Assembly: GCA_941918925.1 (NCBI GenBank)
Contig: OW799237.1
Span: 75,899,126-75,963,125 of the forward strand
Origin: Phyto melanocephala
Lineage: Eukaryota > Arthropoda > Insecta > Diptera > Rhinophoridae
DNA length: 64,000 bases
Reading direction: 5' to 3'
The notes under the pieces were generated by a model. It saw only the letters and a list, made by a program, of their open reading frames with translations. It was not told the DNA's origin and searched no databases. Made by a program: the position numbers and the translations under genes. Shown here one piece after another: positions 55,503 through 64,000 of this stretch. The stretch's first letter is position 1. Each line of letters opens with the position of its first letter.

Positions 55503-56467
55503 TTATACCCTTCACCTGTGGTGCACATGGGTATATACAGCTTTGTCATTCCGTTTCTACAATTTTCATTTCCGACCCCATAAAGTATATATTTTCTGAA
55601 AGCTTATGAATAGAGGAGTCGATTAAGCCCTGACCGTCTGTCCGTGTGTTGGTTGAAATCAACTTTTAGAAGCAACTATATATTCCTCAGATCTGTGTAT
55701 GGTATCAATCTCTTGGAAATATTTGGGAATGAGTCGCTATTGAAATTCAGCACAATCGGCCCATAACTTTCTGAGATATGAGCAAATAAACACGACAGCC
55801 TTTCCCATATTTTTCCCACCAAAATAAAATTTTTCAGTCATAGAATAATTTGTAGGTACCTTTGTTACTATTTGTAGATATAATATGCCTCTAGAGATAT
55901 TCGTGAAAATTTTCGATAAAGCGAGCTCTAATCGGTAAAGTTATAGGCAAACATTTTTTAAAATATATATTCCAAAAATTTACAAACGAGAACCAATTTT
56001 TTTAGCTTCTAGACAAGAAAGAGAGTCAATATTGGTATCAACTGAAAGGACTTGACTAGCGCAATATAAGCACTATAAAAAAATTAAAATTCATGTTGGC
56101 CGCCTATTCAAAGTGGCGGATAATAAATTTATAAATGAGCAAAATCTGGTATTTTAAAATGTAACTTCTTGAACCCCCTCAATATTGATATCAAATAAAA
56201 GGCTTGACCAGTAAATTATTAAAAAATGTAAAATCCAAGATGGCGTCTAAAACAAAATGGCGGAACAAATTTTTTAACCCCATCAATATGGGTATCAAAC
56301 TTAAGGGCTTGATTAGGAGAAATTCAAAATCAAGGATGGCGTCGGAAATAATAAAGAAAATTAGCGTATAACATGAAATATAGGTTAAGCTACTATGTGG
56401 GATTATGTACATCTTGGTGAAGGGTATTATCAGATTCGGCTCGGCCGAATATAGCACTCTTACTTGT
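55503..56467 (+). repeat. DINE-1-like repeat, full-length long variant
   Basis: This is the best reference copy. It runs from TTATACCCTTCACCTGTGG, through GACCCCATAAAGTATATATT, a GTCY tract (55636-55650), GAGATATGAGC, GGTAAAGTTATAGGCAAA, repeated CCAAGATGGCG / AAAATGGCGGA blocks (56096-56340), and GGTGAAGGGTATTATCAG, to the stem GATTCGGCTCGGCCGAATAT and CTCTTACTTGTT. It is 965 bp and non-coding. Confidence 0.85.
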
Positions 56468-57276
56468 TAATCTTTTTAACGCTTTAGTACTAAATTTAAA
56501 AAGAAAACACGGTTGTATTTCATAAAATCTTAAAACCAAAACAAAATAGGTTTTAACGAAATTATTTGTTATGGTAAACCCAGGTTTAAAATGGTTTTGG
56601 TTTTATCGTTAAGCCCGAATTAAGTCTTAAAACCTTCATGTCTATAAATGTTTAAAATAAGAGTGCCTGGGGTACAATTCTAGTTCTATGAAATTGAGAA
56701 AAGATAAGATTTTGTACAGCAAAAGGTATGGTGGCACCGTATGATATGACACAAAAACTTTTCATTTCACAGTTTCACAGAGCCAGAATTGATCCCTAGA
56801 TATTAGAAAAGTATTATCATTAGGGTAAATTTTCACTGCGATAGACCTCTTCAAGGAATAATTTTATGTATGAAATGCAAAGACTGCCATTGTGACCCAC
56901 GTAGTATATACATATTTAAGTGAGGGTGGACAATGTATTGTTTTTGTTTTTTTTTTTTAATAGAGTTAACCTCAAGTCAATGACTTTAACAGTTTAAATA
57001 AAGCGTGTATGTATGTATGTGTGAATGTTGTTGGTATCGCCTTCTCGAATTTGTTTATAAAATTATTAATTTAAAACTTATTGTTTTGTATTCATTAAAC
57101 AATGACAAAATCTTGTTTCGGTTTGAAGCATTAAAAATATTAAAGTTTTTCGAAGTGTTTTTTTATATAAAAAAAACATCAAAATAATACATACATATTT
57201 ACATATATTTTTACTAAACATTTATTTTTAATTTTAGTTTAATTTTAATTTTTTTATTTAAGATTTGTCCTCTTAC
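56468..57276. other. Putative mim intron 1 sequence near the exon
   Basis: Non-coding, with a TATG run at 57004-57018. From 57276 leftward on the - strand the intron begins GTAAGAGGACAAAT. No further exon was seen. Confidence 0.4.
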
Positions 57277-57348
57277 CTTCATATCATTGATTATCTGCTG
57301 GAATAGACTCCCTAGTGCGGAGCTATCTCGTTCCATACTCATCTCCAT
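57277..57348 (-). CDS. mim: First coding exon of missing-in-metastasis (MIM/MTSS1 I-BAR protein)
   Basis: The - strand carries ATG at 57348-57346 and 24 codons, ending in phase 0 at a strong donor (AAG/GTAAGA). The peptide begins MEMSMERD and continues SSALGSLFQQIINDMK. I recognise the start of the I-BAR (IMD) domain of MIM/MTSS1, whose vertebrate form likewise has 24 residues up to SDMK. The start context is CAACAAAATGG. MIM binds phosphoinositide membranes and actin and bends membranes into protrusions. Only this exon is in the window; the next one would have to lie to the left, and I found no matching I-BAR continuation in the 57 kb on that side, so it is either outside the window or missed. 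The identification rests on one short exon. Confidence 0.8.
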
Positions 57349-58024
57349 TTTGTTGGTGATTTTTCTGGGGCTTTTAAATTATTGTTGTTGTTGTTATTGT
57401 TTTGCAAAATGATTGATTGTTATTATAATTAATTTCTAATTAATTGACATTAAATTTATTGTAAAGCGTGTGCACAGTTTCGAAATAAAAACCCAACATG
57501 TAAAATTGACCGAAACAACACACTTGACTGGCTGATTTTAGATGATTTTTTTTCTATATTTTTTTAATTTTTTATTTTTTCTGAGAAGTTGTAAAATATA
57601 AACTTCTTAAGTCGTTTGATTGCAGTAAAATCTAATTCTAAATTGACAAGACATTTTTTTTATAAAGTTTTGTTTCGTTTTATTTTTTATTTGCTTTAGG
57701 AAAAGTCGTTTTTATATTGACGGTTCTGGGTTTTGCAATTGCAATGTTTGGTTGATTGTTCAATGAGATCTAAAAAGAGAAGAATATTGTTTAAGATTAA
57801 TTTTTAAAAATATAGAAGAAAAAAAAATAAATAATAGAATAAATGAACTTAAGCCAGAATAAACAAGATTTACAATAAAATTAATCGAAACCTATAGAGA
57901 AAAATATAACTAAAATTATAATTTGTTAGTTGCAACTTTTAGCGCTTACAACTCCTTAAACTTTGATAAAAAAAAACAATAAAATATGTTAATAATGTTA
58001 TGTACATGTGTAATTAGCAAATAA
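57349..58024 (-). other. mim 5' UTR and upstream region
   Basis: Immediately upstream of the mim ATG the - strand has GCCCCAGAAAAATCACCAAC and a CAACAACAACAATAAT run, as in fly 5' leaders. An upstream exon border or promoter could not be fixed. Confidence 0.35.
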
Positions 58025-58481
58025 TCTATGTATGTATATAAAAGTGAAACTCTGTCTGTCTGTGTGTGTGTGTGTTAGCTATAGACTTTGAAACTGTAAA
58101 ACGTAATTGTAAACTGTAAAAAGGTGGTAAAAAGTGGGCGGAGCTACGCCCATAAAAGATACGTTATCATTTTTAGCTACTTGCACTTGACCGATTTCTC
58201 TGAAACTTTGCACACATATTGAGCTGTCATGACTATAAAATTTCGTGATTAGCAAAGTGGGCAGTGTCACGCCCATAAAAAAAAATTATAATTTTCAGCC
58301 ACTTGAACTTCACCGATTTTTCTGAAACTTTGCACTCATATTGAGCTGTCATTACTAGTTTCGTGAATAGAAAAGTGGACAATGCTACGCCCATTAAAAA
58401 AAATATAATTTTTTAGCTTCTTGCACTTGATATTCAATTAAAATTAAGAGTGGCTTTTTATTCATTAAGGGGCTTGGCTAG
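58025..58481 (+). mobile_element. Helitron with two tandem units
   Basis: It begins TCTATGTATGTATATAAAAG after an A and ends AAGGGGCTTGGCTAG before T (58482). The 3' GC hairpin has been lost. Units are at about 58190 and 58310. It carries a (TGTC)n/(TG)n tract at 58050-58075. Confidence 0.8.
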
Positions 58482-59938
58482 TTTATTTATAAAAATCGCT
58501 TAACAAGCAGAATAGAAGAATGTACTCAAATTAACATGTACATATATGTACCCCTGCGATATCCCATATCTTCGATATCCTATTTGCAAAATAAACTGTT
58601 TTCTAGCCACTTCAAATAACCGTCCACTCTATCTCTTCTTTGTTGGCACATCTTCTGCTATCCATTTCCAGAAGAGTTTACACGCAAAAAAAAAACATGG
58701 TTGTGGTAATCATAATCCAAGAGTAACATACTATGATTAAATTGTATGATTGTGATGAAAACATATAATGGTTGTACGTTCTCATTATTATGTTTTATTG
58801 TCATTATTATGACTAAAAATGAAACATGAAATTTTTGCTCTTTTCTTAAACACATTTTATTTCAACAAAAATAAATATCTAGGCAAAATTTTAAGAGTAT
58901 ATTTGCTTGCGCTCAACAATTTCCAATATTCGCCTGTAGTTAGAAGCTAACCAGCAACCGATCCAACATAAATAACGCAAATAACAAATGCTCCTAGATA
59001 TTTTATAAGATGTGCAAGTTAAACTTCAATTGGAACGAAATTTTACATTGAGCAGTAGATACAGAATATTGGAGAGAACTTGCTTCGGCCCTATGCTGCT
59101 TGTACACAGAAAGAAAAATGATGTTCTAAATCCAAAAATTAAAATTTTAATTTTAGACGCAATCGTGCTTAAAAATTCAAGTACAATTTTTTTCTGGTTT
59201 TCCTAAAACAAGTACAAAACGGAATTGTTTTACAAAATCAAGTACAAGACTAATAATATAAGAATTAACTTCTTATTTCTCTCAAATTAAAAACAAACTT
59301 ATACTTTTTAGACATTTGCTTAGATAAGCACACTCTTAAAAATTTCAAGTATGTTTTTATAATTCTCATTCTGTTTATCATACTTTAGCTATAAATAACA
59401 ATTCTTACGACAGCAAAGCTGTAGCAGTTTCCGAGTTAACTTAGCTTTAATGATTTGTCCGTTAGTTTTCTTTTTTAGTTTTAATAAAACGTAAGAATGT
59501 CAAAGGGTAAGTAGTGAAGATCTATACTATACAACGATCAAACCAAGTAACGAATTCTTGAAACAAGCGCATCTTTTGATTAATTCAATCTTATTTATAC
59601 TTGAATTAGTCTTTTTCTAAGCTTACGTCAAGTACGGTTTTGGGCTTTAATCAAGCTAATAAATCTTAAAATCAAACTTTTTTCAGCTTAACTATTCCTT
59701 AAATTAAGAAATTAGTACTTGACTCCTTCTTTCTTAATTCAAGAATTTTATACTTGGTTTAAGAAAATCCGTACGGAAGTGCGGTTACTTCTGACACCGC
59801 TACGGATTGATTTAAGTACGGATTACTTGATTTGTTTTTTGACTGTAGAAGTTTAAAGAAACAAATGTTTATATATATAAATATCCTATTTTTTGTATTA
59901 ACATTTTAAATACAACTTATTTTATCTATTGACTAATT
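58482..59938. other. AT-rich sequence with CAAGTAC-rich block, no gene
   Basis: 59100-59830 is dense in AATTCAAGTAC / GTACTTGA phrases on both strands and starts with ACACAGAAAGAAAAATG, a phrase close to 48403. It may be another inverted-repeat element but I could not place its ends. 58690-58850 is rich in ATAATG/CATTAT phrases. Confidence 0.35.
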
Positions 59939-60102
59939 CACAAGGGTGTCCTAGGTGTCATATTTTCGTAAAGTCATAATATCCCAAAAATTCTAAGATG
60001 ATTTGAAAGTACTGTATTGCTTATTGTAAAATTGTTAAGACCCTTTTAATTTTTTTTTTATATTAGGACATTATGACAATACGACACTTAGGACACCTTG
60101 TG
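59939..60102. repeat. 164-bp MITE with GTGTC/GACAC arms
   Basis: CACAAGGGTGTCCTAGGTGT, CATATTTTCGTAAAGTCATA on the left is complementary to TATGACAATACGACACTTAG, GACACCTTGTG on the right. The short interior is T-rich. AATT lies outside both ends. Partial relatives are at 18438 and 27484. Confidence 0.78.
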
Positions 60103-60449
60103 AATTAACCAAATATCTTTAACATTTTATCGCTTATTTTTACTATTTCTTTAAATTATTTTAACATTTTTTTATATTTTTGTAATTTTTTTACGTGTCA
60201 AACTTTTTAATAATAAAGATTTATTTAACAAGAAGAAGAACAGTTGAAAACAACGTATGATTAATAGCTATCATAGCTGGATTGCTGTTGTTTCATTTAT
60301 CATATAATGGTTATAACTATTTTTAAATGGCTTCGAATATAAAGTAATTTTTGTAGAGACATCATACTATTTTTGTCATAATAGTTTTGTAAATTATACT
60401 ATTTTTAAAGGACAACCATATCGAAGTTTTCATAAAAAGCAAACATTAA

Positions 60450-60664
60450 GGGCCATTATTACAAGTTGACGTTATTTAAAGGCAGAATTTATTGTGTCCC
60501 ATAAATAGCTTTGCATTATTACAACTTCCATTTATTATAATAATTATTATTAATTATAATATTTTTTAGATAAAAAATAATAAATGAAGGCTTTATATTG
60601 CTAAGCTTTTTATCGGTACCACAAAATCCTGCCTTTAACTAACGGCAAGTTGTAATCATGGCCC
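60450..60664. repeat. Harbinger-type MITE with TAA target duplication
   Basis: GGGCCATTATTACAAGTTGA, CGTTATTTAAAGGCAG on the left is complementary to CTGCCTTTAACTAACGGCAA, GTTGTAATCATGGCCC on the right. TAA occurs immediately outside both ends (60447-60449 and 60665-60667). A 3-bp TAA/TTA duplication is usual for PIF/Harbinger. The right arm is shared with 2085-2138. Confidence 0.78.
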
Positions 60665-60667
60665 TAA

Positions 60668-62547
60668 ATGATAAAATTCAAACAAATGTTTGATTATAGT
60701 GATGAAATAATTGATAAAACATAACTACAATAACTATTACTTGTTTTCGATAACCAAATATTGTTATAGAGAATATAATATGAGCGCAGTGATCATGTCG
60801 TAAACATGTTTTTTCCTTGCGTTTAGAAATAGAAAATAATAGAAAAAGCTTAATCTGGCAAATAAACTGCGCTGTAAAGCAATTCGATCTTTAACAATCA
60901 TTGATTTTGACAAAGTGTGCAGCAAGTGAAAGTGTGCACTAGGCATTGTCTTTATGAAATAAAATAAGAAAATTGTTAAATGCCTATTATTGCTTCTGGC
61001 TCACGGCCGACTATTGTTCAATATTATTTTGTGGATTTTCTTAGCAGTTTTTGCGGTGAACCTCAATTAGTCGGACACTATAATGTTTTCATTTGTAGTT
61101 CGTACGGCCTCGTTAAAATTTTGCCTTCTACAGAGTAGAATTTAGAATTTGTAATATTAAATTACATAAAAGTAAGCAACTTTATCCAAGTGTACAAACT
61201 CAGTGGGATCGTTTATTTTTATTAGCCCTTAAAGAATCCTGAAAAGCGTGGAACCTTGAAACTTAAAACATATGTTTTATGAAGTTACCGCTCTTCAACA
61301 AAACAATTTTTTAAACTACTTTCCCCTAAATAGTCCACAGTCTGACTGGCTATTTTTTGTTACTGCCTTCGTAAAAAAAACATTTTTAACGCAATTGTAA
61401 GAAAATCAAAACTAAAGCGAGTTACTTGTACAACTGTAATGTCAACAGCATTTTCATATTTTTGGTGTCAAAACAATGTGACCACATTGAAAATCAGAGT
61501 CAAGCGGCAATTATTTAAATTGTGATAAAACAATAATAAAAAGCCTTTACTCTATTTAAGGAAAAAAAAAACATAAATCAAATTTTGATAATAAATCGGT
61601 CACTTGCATATAAATATTAATTTATGTTTAATTCTAAAAAATATATGTGGCATTTACATACATAAAACAAAAGCATCATAGAATTTTCAATGCAGGCTGT
61701 CTCAAACTACAAACTGACTCTTATCAATTTAAGGTCATGCAGCACAAAAAAAGCAACAGAACGGAAAAACGCAACAATGAATGCGTAACAAATCATTATA
61801 ATTTAAATTTTCTACTTGACTTTCATTTATTTGAAAACAACAAAATATATTTTATGAGTCAAAAAAAAAGAAAAAGAACTGCTCGACTTTATGAGTGTCA
61901 TAAATAATCAAACTAATTTAAATGTATAATAAAAACAACAAACTGTTTATACATACACAGTTAGCGACCGCATTATTTAAATTATTTATAATTGATAAGT
62001 TTGTATGTGTTTTAAAACAAAAGAATCGACAGCATCATCCTCACTGTTATCATTAATTAGTTCTGGTTTTGGTAAGACCAAAATTTATCAATATTTAAAC
62101 TATTATTTGTTTAAGAAAATTTTTTTATGAAATTTTAATTTTCTAAAATCATTACGTCAAATTCTTTACGAACAGAAAATGTTTTCAAAAATAATTCATA
62201 CTCAGGCATAGTAAATTCATATAACAGAGAAAGAAAAGTGTTTTTCTGTTAATCAGTTTATTTAAATATAATTTAATTCAATAAAGCATATATGTTTGTG
62301 AAATCCATGGCAAATATAAATAAATAAAGTACTTTTTTGGCTTAAACAAATTTCTATTAATTAAATGCTGAAAAAAAATCTAACTTCCCATTCCTGCACA
62401 AATAAATATAATCAAGGCGAATTTAACAACATTAGACATTATACCTCCCGATCGGCTGTTAAGCAAGGTGATGTATTCATACAGGTATGTACATATATGC
62501 AACGGCGAATTGATACAACAAAGCAAATTTTTAGGGAATGTTTTATG
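60668..62547. other. Non-coding DNA, nothing recognised
   Basis: No exon or element end was recognised in about 1.9 kb. A Lys-rich 86-residue frame at 61647-61907 has no motif and is probably fortuitous. 62380-62547 belongs to the TCAAGGYGAATT repeat family described for 63255-64000. Confidence 0.4.
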
Positions 62548-62558
62548 TCAAGGCCAAT

Positions 62559-63254
62559 CTCCCCCCGGGGGGCATAGATCCTTGGTCATCTTCCAGGTCT
62601 TGGTGTTTGCCAGCTCGGGGTAAAGGGGTGTACCAACACCTCTTGCTTCATGGAGCCAAAATTTGGAAGAAAATGCCCTCTGGTCAGAGACATTCTCAAG
62701 GCTGACCAGAGACCCATCTGGTACCACGGGAAACAGTAAGCCCCAGGACAATGTCCTGTCTGGTTATTGGTGAGGTCTCTTCGGAGAGCACGTGGTGGCT
62801 GTGGTTACTCCAAGCGGAAAACGAATTCGGAAGTGAGCGCTTGATGGCTGACCTTTGGTCAGGCTTCGGTTAACACGGATGTTTTCGGGTGCTGTTGCCA
62901 TCTCAACAGAACAGAGCGAATGGTGGATTCGGTCCACGTCTCGTCTCGAGGTGCTGTTGCCTCCTCAACAGAAGTAGCTATTCGGTGAGTCACTTCGGCT
63001 TCTATCGAGACCGCCCCTCAATTCTGCTGCTGATTGGCTTAAGCCGGTAGCGAAAAAACCCATTAAGAGATTAGATAGCCCGAGCTCCTAAGCAAGGTGC
63101 AATCATATAATGCTATGAACTGATTATGATTAAATTGCAACCTGTGGCATGCTGAGGAGTATTAATTGGAGTCACGGCTCCAACCCAGTGATTAAGACCA
63201 CCGTCGGATTATGACATTCAATGTCGGTACCGACGTAAACCTTTACCACGTCTA
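62559..63254. mobile_element. 696-bp GC-rich insertion with 11-bp target duplication
   Basis: TCAAGGCCAAT lies on both sides (62548-62558 and 63255-63265). The insert has about half G+C, unlike everything around it. It begins CTCCCCCCGGGGGG and ends CCACGTCTA. Within it, GGTGCTGTTGCCATCTCAAC, AGAACAG (62890) is repeated as GGTGCTGTTGCCTCCTCAAC, AGAAGTAG (62950). No long frame was found. The variable-length duplication suggests insertion by target-primed reverse transcription, for example a non-LTR 5' region or a processed RNA; I do not recognise the source. Confidence 0.6.
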
Positions 63255-63265
63255 TCAAGGCCAAT

Positions 63266-64000
63266 TCGTTTATCAGGTATGGACAAGTTGTTATGATATG
63301 TTAGATATAATAAAATTTGATTAGAAAAAGGATATTTATTCGTGAAATGGCACAAGAACAACAAATATACATAAATTTGTTACATGTATAATTAAATAAG
63401 TACACTTAAGTTAATAGTTTAATACCGAAGCTGAAATCTCATTTACCATCCCTGCATTAATAAATAAAATCAAGGTGAATTAAACCAATTTTGACAAAAT
63501 GTTTCACCTGTTCACCTGTACGAATTCGCCTTGACAACAACAAAGCAATTTGTTTTGATAAGTTTTATATCAAGGCAAACTCTTTAACCAGGGATGGAAA
63601 AATTTATATTATTAAACCTTGTTCATTCAGAAAGGCATTATTAATCGTCGTAATTTCTAATGCTCAGTTTAATACCGAAATTAAAATCTTAATTTCCGTG
63701 TAGCTTGCAAAGCAAATTCAAGGTGAATTAACCAAATTTAGACATTTACTTTATCAACATTAAGCGATTAGCTAGCTTGACGACGCGTCGCGACGTTAGC
63801 AGTATAAGTTTGCCCTAGTATTTTTAAAACCCTGAATTTTCCTCCAATTAGCTATTTGTTGAAATAAATATTATTAAAAATTTACATAAAGATTTGTCAA
63901 TATTGTTGGTTTTCTATGAAATTGTTCCGAACCATTCAAATTCACTCGGACTTCAGAGAAGTGATGATATTTTTAAAATTTTTTACTTTCAAGAGTTTTT
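63266..64000. repeat. TCAAGGYGAATT dispersed repeats
   Basis: AAATCAAGGTGAATTAAACC, GAATTCGCCTTGACAAC and TATATCAAGGCAAAC (63465-63580) parallel TAATCAAGGCGAATTTAAC ... ATGTCAAGGCCAAT at 62410-62558. A third partial copy is at 63670-63745. Inverted AATTCGCCTTGA/TCAAGGYGAATT pairs suggest degraded MITEs. GACGACGCGTCGCGACGTTA (63779) is a CpG-rich island of unknown meaning. Confidence 0.4.

Noticed and set aside
57004..57187. 60-residue + strand frame beside the mim exon
   Set aside because: It has no motif, starts in a TATG microsatellite and lies in the putative intron.
61647..61907. 86-residue Lys-rich frame
   Set aside because: It is low complexity, with no recognised motif or splice context.

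Overview
The window looks like euchromatic, transposon-dense DNA from a higher fly (Diptera: Schizophora, probably a calyptrate such as a blow fly or house-fly relative; species not determinable here). The evidence is strong AT-richness, 50-80 bp introns with GTAAGT donors, a pickpocket-type DEG/ENaC gene, a first coding exon of the fly MIM/MTSS1 I-BAR gene, and mobile DNA typical of flies: DINE-1/INE-1-like repeats, Helitrons ending in CTAG, and mariners with TA target sites.

Host genes are sparse. A six-exon ppk-family sodium channel gene lies on the + strand (18806-22954, 474 residues predicted). Its third intron-separated exon is only 73 bp, and intron 2 is swollen by DINE copies, a local duplication and a tRNA-derived SINE. 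At 57277-57348 on the - strand a 72-bp exon encodes the 24-residue N-terminus of missing-in-metastasis (mim). The gene must continue leftward through a very long first intron, so ppk may be nested inside it. No second mim exon was found.

The rest is layered mobile DNA. (1) A 4.1-kb hAT-type element (11778-15877) has about 480-bp terminal inverted repeats, an 8-bp target duplication (ATGGGTAT) and an intron-containing transposase gene broken only by two single-base losses in A runs. It sits inside a DINE repeat. (2) Helitrons of one family (9727, 10542, 42375, 49967, 51238, 52808, 58025) differ mainly in carrying 0-8 copies of a ~122-bp internal tandem unit. A separate Helitron at 23509-25082 retains part of a Pif1-like helicase. 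(3) At least eight mariner/Tc1 copies occur, most with the catalytic core deleted and one with an intact in-frame deletion ORF. (4) DINE-1-like repeats occur about 20 times in both orientations. (5) Many MITEs are present, including an 807-bp hAT MITE carrying five TATCGATA (DRE) sites and a Harbinger-type MITE that shares its end with a Myb/SANT-coding remnant. (6) Non-LTR pieces and a GC-rich 696-bp insertion with an 11-bp target duplication complete the set.

Regions 28.7-30.8, 31.9-32.9, 40.9-44.1, 47.8-48.6, 53-55, 56.5-59.9 and 60.7-62.5 kb hold only AT-rich non-coding DNA as far as I can read, consistent with long-intron or intergenic sequence.
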